This document shows positions 1 to 5,412 of a stretch of DNA of 5,412 bases, piece by piece. The position numbers and the translations under genes were made by a program. Positions within the stretch are counted from its first letter, which is position 1. Every line of letters starts with the position of its first letter. The notes below the pieces were generated by a model. The model was not told the DNA's origin. It did no database searches and saw only the letters and a program-made list of their open reading frames with translations. The stretch spans positions 1 through 5,412 of the forward strand of contig CALWYM010000058.1 in assembly GCA_944385775.1 (NCBI GenBank), given 5' to 3'. This DNA comes from an uncultured Oscillospiraceae bacterium. GTDB taxonomy: Bacteria; Bacillota; Clostridia; Oscillospirales; Oscillospiraceae.

Positions 1-114
1 ATTCTGGCTGTTGAGGACGCTGATCTTGCCCGGAAGCTTGCCGACGCCAGGAAAGCCGGTACTGAGAAGGTGCTTTCCGCCAACGCCGAGGTCGAGTCAA
101 AGTACGCAGAATAA
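1..114 (+). CDS. purE: PurE C-terminus (N5-carboxyaminoimidazole ribonucleotide mutase), partial
   Basis: Only the last 37 codons and the TAA stop are present; the 5' end lies before the window. The visible protein starts ILAVEDADLARKL and ends in a charged helix (KAGTEKVLSANAEVESKYAE). This fits the C-terminal helix of class I PurE, where an 'ILA' segment is followed by 'LA.KL...R......V'. PurE interconverts N5-CAIR and CAIR in the cytoplasm during AIR carboxylation. The catalytic Ser/His core is outside the window, so activity cannot be judged. The call rests on this short tail plus the position just upstream of a purF-like gene, 18 bases away, as in clostridial pur operons. A different small pur-operon protein is possible but less likely. 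Confidence 0.8.
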   Translation: MLAVEDADLARKLADARKAGTEKVLSANAEVESKYAE

Positions 115-120
115 TTTTCC

Positions 121-126
121 GGAGGA
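121..126 (+). promoter_or_regulatory. Ribosome binding site of the purF-like gene
   Basis: GGAGGA lies six bases before the ATG at 133. An in-frame TAG (130-132) sits directly before that ATG, so the protein cannot be extended upstream. This fixes the N-terminus as Met-Gly-Gly and excludes a missed Met-Cys start. Confidence 0.85.
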
Positions 127-132
127 TAGTAG

Positions 133-1557
133 ATGGGCGGATTTTTTGGAGCGGTATCTCGTAGAAACTGCAATTTTGATGTGTTTTTCGGCACTGACTA
201 TCACTCTCACCTGGGTACCAGAAGGGGCGGTATGGCAACCCTTACGGAAAAGAACGGTCTTCAGCGTGAAATTCATAATATTGAAAATACACCTTTCCGC
301 ACAAAGTTTGAAAACGACATTGTGGAGCTTGAGGGCAAAAGCTGTATCGGCTGCATAAGCGATAACGATCCACAACCATTGCTTATCCGTTCTCACATGG
401 GTTCTTATGCCATAAGTATGGTAGGGATTATAAAGAATCTGGAAGAGCTTACACATCGTTTTCTTGAACATGAACACGCCCACTTTGAGGTTATGGGCGG
501 CGGTAAGGTAAACGAGGTTGAGCTGCTTGCGATGCTTATAAACCAGCAGAAAACCTTTGAAGATGGAATCAGGTACGCACAGCAGCAGATTGTGGGTACC
601 GCTTCTATTTTGATACTTACCGAAAAGGGTGAGATAATCGCGGCAAGGGATAAGCTCGGAAGACTTCCCGTTATACTTGGTAAGGATAAGGACGGATACT
701 GTGTCAGTTTTGAGTCCTTTGCCTTTGAGAAGATGGGTTACAGCTATGTGAAGGATTTAGGTCCCGGTGAGATTGTGAAAATCACTGCCGATGGGTGGGA
801 AACGCTGGCTGAGCCCGGTGATAAAATGAGAATATGTACGTTTTTGTGGACATATTATGGTTACCCGAATTCCGTTTATGAGGGCTCCAATGTGGAGGTT
901 TCAAGAAACAGAAACGGCGTTATAATGGCCAGAAACGATATGAAAAACGGCGGTATCCCGGATGTGGACTATGTTTGCGGTGTACCTGATTCCGGTACTG
1001 CCCATGCGTTGGGCTATTCAAACGAAAGCGGCATTGCCCACGGCAGACCGTTTATAAAGTACACTCCCACCTGGCCAAGGAGCTTTATGCCGCAAAACCA
1101 GACGGTGAGAAATCAGGTAGCAAAAATGAAGCTTGTGCCTGTACACCAGCTTATTGAGGGAAAGAAGCTTCTCTTTGTGGACGATTCCATAGTGAGGGGC
1201 ACCCAACTTCTGGGTACGGTAAACTTCCTTTACAGCCATGGTGCCAGGGAGGTACATATGCGCTCCGCCTGTCCGCCTATTATGTACGGCTGCAAATACC
1301 TTAATTTCTCTAGCTCAAAAAGCGAGATGGAGCTTATTGCAAGGCGCACGGTAGACGCGCTTGAGGGTAAGGATGGATTTGATCACCTTGAGGAATACTC
1401 TGATGGTTCCACTGAAAGAGGCAAGGCACTAAGACAGCACATTTCCTCATCTATGGGTTTCTCCTCTCTTGAATATCAGACCCTTAAGGGTACTGTGGAA
1501 AGCGTGGGCATTGATCCCTGCAAGCTGTGTACCTACTGCTGGAACGGCAGGGAATAA
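133..1557 (+). CDS. purF: PurF-type amidophosphoribosyltransferase with a degenerate glutaminase domain
   Basis: This 474-residue protein has normal PurF length and two-domain layout. By family it should form 5-phosphoribosylamine from PRPP, the first committed purine step, in the cytoplasm. The phosphoribosyltransferase half is well kept: GVPDSG at 283-288 and the PRPP motif FVDDSIVRGTQ at 348-358. Cys235, Cys387, Cys466 and Cys469 align by eye with the [4Fe-4S] ligands of Bacillus subtilis PurF; Cys463 is an extra cysteine in the C-terminal CKLCTYC. The N-terminal Ntn-glutaminase half (about 1-230) keeps the fold signature but not the catalytic residues. The protein begins MGGFFGAV, so the nucleophilic Cys1 and any propeptide are absent. 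GHxRYxT is replaced by a shortened GCISDNDPQP (73-82), HNGN by MVGI (96-99), and the usual SDTE by NEVE (127-130). The likely reaction therefore uses NH3, directly or from a partner. I recall similar MGG-starting proteins in other gut anaerobes, but this is from memory. The position in the pur operon makes a purine role likely; whether it is the only PurF in the cell is unknown. Confidence 0.88.
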   Translation: MGGFFGAVSRRNCNFDVFFGTDYHSHLGTRRGGMATLTEKNGLQREIHNIENTPFRTKFENDIVELEGKSCIGCISDNDPQPLLIRSHMGSYAISMVGIIKNLEELTHRFLEHEHAHFEVMGGGKVNEVELLAMLINQQKTFEDGIRYAQQQIVGTASILILTEKGEIIAARDKLGRLPVILGKDKDGYCVSFESFAFEKMGYSYVKDLGPGEIVKITADGWETLAEPGDKMRICTFLWTYYGYPNSVYEGSNVEVSRNRNGVIMARNDMKNGGIPDVDYVCGVPDSGTAHALGYSNESGIAHGRPFIKYTPTWPRSFMPQNQTVRNQVAKMKLVPVHQLIEGKKLLFVDDSIVRGTQLLGTVNFLYSHGAREVHMRSACPPIMYGCKYLNFSSSKSEMELIARRTVDALEGKDGFDHLEEYSDGSTERGKALRQHISSSMGFSSLEYQTLKGTVESVGIDPCKLCTYCWNGRE

Positions 1558-1585
1558 GATTAGAATATACCCAAAATAATACAGA

Positions 1586-1593
1586 AAAAGGGG
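1586..1593 (+). promoter_or_regulatory. Probable ribosome binding site of purM
   Basis: AAAAGGGG ends 11 bases before the ATG at 1605. The spacing is longer and the match weaker than for the neighbouring genes, but it is the only purine-rich element in the 47-base gap and it supports the 1605 start over the upstream GTG at 1527. Confidence 0.5.
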
Positions 1594-1604
1594 CGTTTAA
1601 ACTG

Positions 1605-2645
1605 ATGGAAAATTCCAAATCAGACAGATATGCGGCTGCCGGTGTTGATATAACTGCCGGTTATAAGGCTGTGGAGCTTATGAAGGCTCATGTTAAGAGA
1701 ACAACTATTCCAGGCGCCGACACCGCCATCGGTGGCTTTGGAGGAACATTTGTGCCTGATATTTCCGGTATGAAGGAGCCTGTGCTTGTTTCCGGTACCG
1801 ACGGCGTGGGAACAAAAATCAAGCTGGCGTTTGACCTTGATAAGCATGATACAGTGGGAATTGACTGCGTTGCCATGTGCGTTAACGACATTATATGCTG
1901 CGGTGCAAAGCCCCTGTTCTTTTTGGACTATATCGCCTGCGGAAAGAATATCCCGGAGAAGATAGCGGAGATCGTGGGCGGCGTTGCTGAGGGCTGTGTC
2001 CAGTCAGGCTGCGCTCTTATCGGCGGAGAGACCGCAGAGCATCCCGGTCTTATGCCTGAGGAGGAATATGATTTGGCCGGATTTGCCGTAGGAATTGTGG
2101 ACCGGGAAAAGGTCTTTGATAAAAATAACGTTTCCGAGGGTGACGTTATGCTGGCTCTGCCCTCTACCGGCGTTCACTCAAACGGATTTTCACTGGTTAG
2201 AAAGATTCTGGCGGACTCAGGCACCTCTCTTATGAATACTTTCCCCGAGCTTTCCGGAAAGACTATTGGTGAGGTACTTCTCACTCCAACCAGAATTTAT
2301 GTAAAGAGTATCCTTGCTCTTATGGATTCTGTAACCGTCAAGTCCTGTGCTCATATAACGGGCGGCGGTTTTTATGAAAATATTCCGAGAGCACTGCCTG
2401 AGGGACTGGGTGCTGTTATTAAAAGAAGCGATGTCCGCGTGCTGCCTATATTTGATGTTCTGGCAAAGCTGGGTAACGTGCCCGAAAGGGAAATGTTTAA
2501 CGTTTACAATATGGGCGTAGGTATGGTCGTTATCGTATCTGAGAGCGAAAGCGAAAAGGCGCTTGAGATTTTAAGGAATATGGGCGAGGACGCCTATGTT
2601 CTTGGTAGAGTAGCAAAAAGCGGGGAGAGCGTTACCATATGCTGA
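1605..2645 (+). CDS. purM: PurM, phosphoribosylformylglycinamidine cyclo-ligase (AIR synthetase)
   Basis: PurM closes FGAM to AIR with ATP, in the cytoplasm. The 346-residue product has the usual family length. Conserved segments appear in order: SGTDGVGTK (63-71), the ATP-binding region of the PurM/PurL/SelD/HypE superfamily; DCVAMCVNDI (87-96); GGETAEHPG (140-148); STGVHSNGFSLVRK (187-200); TPTRIY (227-232); AHITGGG (249-255); and MFNVYNMGVGM (297-307). All key motifs look intact. The ATG at 1605 was chosen because the protein then begins MENSKSDRYAAAGVD, a typical PurM start, with an AAAAGGGG element (1586-1593) upstream. The frame stays open back to a GTG at 1527 inside purF, but those extra residues do not resemble PurM. 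The 47-base gap after purF contains nothing else recognisable. Its stop overlaps the purN start. Confidence 0.97.
   Translation: MENSKSDRYAAAGVDITAGYKAVELMKAHVKRTTIPGADTAIGGFGGTFVPDISGMKEPVLVSGTDGVGTKIKLAFDLDKHDTVGIDCVAMCVNDIICCGAKPLFFLDYIACGKNIPEKIAEIVGGVAEGCVQSGCALIGGETAEHPGLMPEEEYDLAGFAVGIVDREKVFDKNNVSEGDVMLALPSTGVHSNGFSLVRKILADSGTSLMNTFPELSGKTIGEVLLTPTRIYVKSILALMDSVTVKSCAHITGGGFYENIPRALPEGLGAVIKRSDVRVLPIFDVLAKLGNVPEREMFNVYNMGVGMVVIVSESESEKALEILRNMGEDAYVLGRVAKSGESVTIC
2639..2645 (+). other. purM stop / purN start overlap
   Basis: The seven bases ATGCTGA contain the purN start codon (2639-2641) and the purM stop codon (2643-2645) in different frames. A GGGGAG element at 2622-2627, inside purM, can serve as the purN ribosome binding site. 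Such overlap commonly means translational coupling of the two enzymes; that is inferred here. Confidence 0.85.
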
Positions 2646-3256
2646 AAGCAAGGATAGCTGTGCTTGTTTCCGGCGGCGGCACAAATCTTCAGGCTCTTAT
2701 TGACAGCCAGAACCGGGGCGAGCTTAAAAGCGGAGAAATTGTGCTTGTGATTTCCAATGTTAAGGGAGCCTATGCCCTTGAGCGGGCTAAAAATGCAGGA
2801 ATAGAGAATATGTTTATATCCAAAAAGCGGCTGGGCGGTACCCAGGAGGCTTTCGAGGCTGAGCTTTTGAGGGTTTTGAGGGAGCACGATATTGACCTTA
2901 TAATCCTTGCCGGGTTTATGAGTATTCTTACAGGTGAATTTACTAAGCTTTATCCCGACAGGATAATAAACGTTCACCCGGCTCTTATCCCGTCTTTCTG
3001 CGGAAAGGGGTATTACGGGCTTCACGTTCACGAGGCGGCGCTGAGCTATGGAGTTAAGGTAACGGGAGCTACGGTCCATTTTGTCAACGAGGTTCCTGAT
3101 GGCGGCAGGATTATTTATCAGAAGGCGGTGGAGGTCCAGGACGGAGACACGCCGGAAATCCTTCAGCGCAGAGTAATGGAGCAGGCGGAGTGGATTTTGC
3201 TGCCAAGGGCCGCTGAAAAGGTTTCAAGTGATATAATCAAAGCACAGGAGGGATAA
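2639..3256 (+). CDS. purN: PurN, phosphoribosylglycinamide (GAR) formyltransferase
   Basis: PurN transfers a formyl group from 10-formyltetrahydrofolate to GAR, giving FGAR, in the cytoplasm. The 205-residue product has the normal length. Visible features are the N-terminal phosphate-binding segment VLVSGGGTNLQAL (8-20), the folate-site region LIILAGFMSIL (87-97), the catalytic NVHPALIPSF (111-120) with Asn111 and His113, and VPDGGRII (152-159) with Asp154. These three correspond by eye to E. coli Asn106, His108 and Asp144. The stretch FCGKGYYGLHVHEA (120-133) is typical of Firmicute PurN. All catalytic residues are present, so it should be active. It is coupled to purM by a seven-base overlap and is followed after three bases by the cyclohydrolase gene. 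Confidence 0.97.
   Translation: MLKARIAVLVSGGGTNLQALIDSQNRGELKSGEIVLVISNVKGAYALERAKNAGIENMFISKKRLGGTQEAFEAELLRVLREHDIDLIILAGFMSILTGEFTKLYPDRIINVHPALIPSFCGKGYYGLHVHEAALSYGVKVTGATVHFVNEVPDGGRIIYQKAVEVQDGDTPEILQRRVMEQAEWILLPRAAEKVSSDIIKAQEG
3246..3252 (+). promoter_or_regulatory. Ribosome binding site of the IMP cyclohydrolase gene
   Basis: AGGAGGG lies within the last codons of purN, seven bases before the ATG at 3260. It is a near-perfect anti-16S match and fixes the start of the next gene. Confidence 0.85.
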
Positions 3257-3259
3257 GAA

Positions 3260-3958
3260 ATGGAGAATATAAAAGAAATCCTTTCCGAAAACACATATCC
3301 GGGAAGGGGAATTATCGTGGGGATTTCCCCGGACGGAACAAAGTCCACTGTTGCCTATTTTATTATGGGCAGGAGCGTAAATTCACGGAATCGTATTTTT
3401 GAAAAGACGGAGGACGGAATCAGGACAAAGGCGTATGACGAGAGTAAGATGGTTGATCCGAGCCTCATTATATATCACCCTGTCCGCAAGGTGGGAGATA
3501 AGCTTATCGTCACAAACGGTGACCAGACTGACACTATAAGAGATTTTCTTCTTAAGGGCGGAAGCTTTGAAGAAGCCCTCAGAACAAGGGAGTTTGAGCC
3601 GGACGGTCCCAACTGGACGCCGAGAATTTCCGCAGAGATAGAGGCAAACGGAGAATATAAACTCTCAATTTTAAAAAGCTATGACCTTAGCGGTGAGCAT
3701 TGCCTGCGTCAGACTTATGAGTACCCGAAAATAAATGGCGCAGCCCACTTTATCCACACGTATAAGTGCGACGGAAATCCTATTCCGTCCTTTGCCGGTG
3801 AGCCGGAGCTTACCGCCACCGTGGACAGCATGGAGGAATATGTAAATATACTGTGGGAGAGCCTTAATGAGGACAATAAGGTGTCCCTTTATGTAAGATA
3901 TACAGACCTTGCCACAGGTGAATACGAAGAAAAAATTGTAAATAAGAACGGCAATTAA
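3260..3958 (+). CDS. purO: IMP cyclohydrolase, PurO-type (archaeal-like)
   Basis: This 232-residue protein is predicted to close FAICAR to IMP, the last step of de novo purine synthesis. It resembles the PurO family, an Ntn-hydrolase-like fold first known from methanogens and unrelated to the cyclohydrolase half of bacterial PurH. Recognisable elements in order are PGRGIIVG (14-21), the GRSVNSRNR segment (37-45, compare GRS..PNR in archaeal PurO), IIYHPVRKV (70-78), IVTNGDQTD (83-91, compare SNGS.TD) and WTPRISAEI (119-127, compare TPRIAA). The C-terminal part (about 145-232) is less conserved and lengthens the protein relative to archaeal PurO of about 200 residues. There is no signal peptide or membrane segment, so it should be cytoplasmic. 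It sits between purN and a formyltransferase gene that lacks its own cyclohydrolase domain, which strongly supports the assignment. The match was made by eye from memory of the family; a diverged role in the same step is the main alternative. Confidence 0.88.
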   Translation: MENIKEILSENTYPGRGIIVGISPDGTKSTVAYFIMGRSVNSRNRIFEKTEDGIRTKAYDESKMVDPSLIIYHPVRKVGDKLIVTNGDQTDTIRDFLLKGGSFEEALRTREFEPDGPNWTPRISAEIEANGEYKLSILKSYDLSGEHCLRQTYEYPKINGAAHFIHTYKCDGNPIPSFAGEPELTATVDSMEEYVNILWESLNEDNKVSLYVRYTDLATGEYEEKIVNKNGN

Positions 3959-3962
3959 ACAA

Positions 3963-3971
3963 AGGGGAGAG
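3963..3971 (+). promoter_or_regulatory. Ribosome binding site of the AICAR formyltransferase gene
   Basis: The purine run AGGGGAGAG in the 17-base gap ends four bases before the ATG at 3976; its AGGGGAG core ends six bases before. It supports a start exactly at the formyltransferase domain, with no room for an N-terminal cyclohydrolase domain. Confidence 0.75.
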
Positions 3972-3975
3972 AAAA

Positions 3976-5160
3976 ATGAAGGAATTTGAACTTAAATATG
4001 GCTGCAACCCAAATCAGAAGCCTGCCAAGATTTTTATGAAAAACGGCGGAGAGCTTCCTGTTGAGGTACTTTGCGGCAGACCGGGATACATTAATTTCCT
4101 TGACGCGCTTAACAGCTGGCAGCTGGTGCGCGAGATTAAGACTGAGCTTGGCGAAAGTGCCGCAGCAAGTTTTAAGCACGTTTCTCCTGCCGGCGCCGCT
4201 ACGGGCAGACCTCTTTCCGATGCCCTTAAGAAAGCCTGTTTTGTAAACGATATAAAGGGCCTTGATGATTCACCTATTGCCTGCGCCTATGCCAGGGCGA
4301 GGGGAACGGACAGAATGAGCTCTTTTGGTGACTGGATAGCCCTTTCCGATACCTGCGATGCTACCACTGCAAGGATTATAAGGCGTGAGGTTTCCGACGG
4401 AATTATTGCTCCGGATTACACTCCGGAGGCTCTTGAAATCCTCAGTCAGAAGAAAAAGGGCGCATACAATATTGTTAAAATTGACAAGGACTATGTGCCT
4501 GATCCTGTGGAGACAAAGGAAGTTTTCGGAGTAACCTTCTCACAGGGCAGAAACAATTTTAAGATTGATTTTGACCTTCTAAGCAATATTGTTACCGAGA
4601 ACAGGGATATTCCGGAAAGCGCGAAACGCGACCTTATAATTTCCCTTATTACTCTTAAATACACCCAGTCAAATTCTGTCTGCTTTGCCGTTGACGGTCA
4701 GGCAATCGGAGTGGGCGCCGGTCAGCAGTCCAGGATCCACTGCACACGTCTTGCCGGCGGCAAGGCCGACACATGGCATTTGAGACAGTGCGAAAAGGTT
4801 CTGAACCTGCCGTTTAAGAAAGGGCTTTCCAGAGCGGACAGGGATAATGCCATTGACGGGTACATTAATAAAAATGAAGAGGACGTTTGCGCCGACGGTG
4901 TATGGCAGAAATATTTCAGCCGTCAGCCGGAGCCCTTTACTGCCGAGGAGCAGAGAGCGTACCTTGATACCATTACAGATGTTGCTCTTGGCTCAGATGC
5001 GTTCTTCCCATTCGGGGATAATATCCAGAGAGCTGCAAAGAGCGGCGTAAAATATGTTGCGGAGCCGGGCGGTTCTGTGAGAGATGACAACGTTATTGAA
5101 ACCTGCAATCAGTACGGCATTGCAATGGCGTTTACCGGCATGAGACTGTTCCATCACTAA
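3976..5160 (+). CDS. purH: Stand-alone AICAR formyltransferase (PurH C-terminal domain only, ATIC-like)
   Basis: The 394-residue product should formylate AICAR to FAICAR using 10-formyltetrahydrofolate. Ordinary PurH has about 510-590 residues, with an N-terminal MGS-fold IMP cyclohydrolase; here that domain is absent and the protein starts at the formyltransferase boundary (FELKYGCNPNQKPA, 4-17). Active-site segments are FKHVSPAG (66-73) with catalytic Lys67-His68, YARARGTDRMSSFGD (105-119), KYTQSNSVC (228-236) with Asn233, GAGQQSRIHCTRLAGGKA (247-264) with Arg253, SDAFFPFGDN (340-349) with Phe343, and MRLFHH at the C-terminus with Arg390. By eye these match human ATIC Lys266, His267, Asn431, Arg451, Phe541 and Arg588. 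The wording of these blocks is closer to animal ATIC than to B. subtilis or E. coli PurH. Two usual residues differ: Lys7 where ATIC has Arg207, and Asn13 where it has His213. The missing activity is presumably supplied by the PurO-type gene 17 bases upstream. The symbol purH is used loosely because the gene covers only one of the two PurH functions. Confidence 0.95.
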   Translation: MKEFELKYGCNPNQKPAKIFMKNGGELPVEVLCGRPGYINFLDALNSWQLVREIKTELGESAAASFKHVSPAGAATGRPLSDALKKACFVNDIKGLDDSPIACAYARARGTDRMSSFGDWIALSDTCDATTARIIRREVSDGIIAPDYTPEALEILSQKKKGAYNIVKIDKDYVPDPVETKEVFGVTFSQGRNNFKIDFDLLSNIVTENRDIPESAKRDLIISLITLKYTQSNSVCFAVDGQAIGVGAGQQSRIHCTRLAGGKADTWHLRQCEKVLNLPFKKGLSRADRDNAIDGYINKNEEDVCADGVWQKYFSRQPEPFTAEEQRAYLDTITDVALGSDAFFPFGDNIQRAAKSGVKYVAEPGGSVRDDNVIETCNQYGIAMAFTGMRLFHH

Positions 5161-5208
5161 GAAAAGCTTTGGTAAGGGTTCACCTATACCTTAAAGGGAG
5201 TTATAATA
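5161..5208 (+). other. Short spacer before purD
   Basis: These 48 bases separate the formyltransferase gene from purD. They contain a weak inverted repeat, TAAGG (5173-5177) and CCTTA (5189-5193), with an 11-base loop and no T-run, so it does not look like a terminator. The AAAGGGAG ribosome binding site of purD follows. Read-through into purD is expected. Confidence 0.5.
5193..5200 (+). promoter_or_regulatory. Ribosome binding site of purD
   Basis: AAAGGGAG ends eight bases before the ATG at 5209. A second in-frame ATG at 5218 would be 17 bases away, so the spacing favours 5209 as the start. Confidence 0.75.
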
Positions 5209-5412
5209 ATGACAATAATGGTAGTTGGCGGAGGCGGGCGAGAGCACGCTATTATAAAGGCAATTAAGAAAAATCCGCAGGTAGAAAAAATTTACGCTCT
5301 TCCCGGAAACGGAGGCATTGCTGCTGACGCTGAATGTGTGCCGGTTAAAGCTACGGACATCGAGGGGATAGTTAAATTCGCATCGGAAAAAAAGCCGGAC
5401 TATGCAGTTGTG
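5209..5412 (+). CDS. purD: PurD N-terminus (phosphoribosylamine-glycine ligase), partial
   Basis: The first 68 codons are visible and the frame runs off the window end. PurD joins glycine to phosphoribosylamine with ATP to make GAR, the step directly after PurF. The start MTIMVVGGGGREHAI contains the family's N-terminal signature GxGGREHA (here 7-14), and LPGNGGIA (31-38) matches the conserved PGNxG segment of the N-domain. The ATP-grasp domain lies beyond the window, so completeness cannot be checked. It follows the formyltransferase gene after 48 bases and closes the order seen in clostridial pur operons. Phosphoribosylamine is unstable, so having purD in the same operon as the PurF-like gene fits a shared pathway. 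Confidence 0.96.
   Translation, partial: MTIMVVGGGGREHAIIKAIKKNPQVEKIYALPGNGGIAADAECVPVKATDIEGIVKFASEKKPDYAVV

Noticed and set aside
11..358. Open frame on the + strand overlapping the purE end and the purF-like start
   Set aside because: It is out of frame with both recognised genes, covers the purF ribosome binding site, and its translation is low-complexity Pro/Arg/Thr-rich without family resemblance.
97..483. Open frame on the - strand, 128 codons, opposite the start of the purF-like gene
   Set aside because: It lies wholly antisense to well-supported coding sequence, has no ribosome binding site I can see and resembles no known protein.
133..1557. The purF-like gene as a pseudogene
   Set aside because: The frame is intact over 474 codons, the PRPP motif and Fe-S cysteines are kept, and the length is normal, so the glutaminase changes look like specialised divergence and not decay.
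1527..1604. N-terminal extension of PurM from a GTG at 1527
   Set aside because: It would overlap the purF C-terminus, lacks a ribosome binding site and adds 26 residues with no match to PurM; the ATG at 1605 gives the normal length.
1558..1604. Promoter or regulatory element in the purF-purM gap
   Set aside because: The 47 bases are A-rich but contain no convincing -35/-10 pair, PurBox-like repeat or hairpin; only a weak ribosome binding site is visible.
2594..3079. 161-codon open frame on the - strand opposite purN
   Set aside because: It is antisense to a gene with all PurN catalytic motifs and shows no recognisable domain; it is a by-product of codon bias.
5173..5193. Possible terminator hairpin between the formyltransferase gene and purD
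   Set aside because: The stem is only five A/T-rich-flanked base pairs, the loop is 11 bases and no T-run follows; purD continues the same pathway directly downstream.

Overview
The window is a single-strand stretch of a de novo purine biosynthesis operon. It holds seven genes, all on the + strand: the 3' end of purE, a divergent purF, purM, purN, an archaeal-type IMP cyclohydrolase (purO family), a stand-alone AICAR formyltransferase (the C-terminal half of a normal PurH), and the 5' end of purD. Gaps are 48 bases or less, purM and purN overlap, and no gene lies on the - strand. The order E-F-M-N-(H)-D matches the pur operon of clostridia. Strong GGAGG-type ribosome binding sites, moderate GC content and the style of PurN and PurM suggest an anaerobic Firmicute of the class Clostridia, probably a Ruminococcus or Lachnospiraceae relative. 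The genus is inferred and cannot be fixed from this sequence.

Layout: purE end 1-114; purF-like 133-1557; purM 1605-2645; purN 2639-3256; purO-type cyclohydrolase 3260-3958; AICAR formyltransferase 3976-5160; purD start 5209-5412. Together they cover PRPP to phosphoribosylamine (PurF), to GAR (PurD), to FGAR (PurN), FGAM to AIR (PurM), AIR carboxylation (PurE), and the last two steps AICAR to FAICAR to IMP. FGAM synthase, SAICAR synthase and adenylosuccinate lyase are not in the window.

Two things are unusual. First, the PurF has lost every recognisable glutaminase residue (no N-terminal Cys, no GHxRYxT, no HNG) but keeps the PRPP site and the cysteines expected for a [4Fe-4S] cluster. This suggests an enzyme that uses free ammonia or a separate ammonia donor. 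Second, the normally fused bifunctional PurH is replaced by two adjacent genes of different affinities: a PurO cyclohydrolase best known from archaea, and a formyltransferase that by eye resembles the C-terminal half of animal ATIC more than ordinary bacterial PurH. No mobile element, RNA gene, CRISPR array, riboswitch or convincing terminator was seen.
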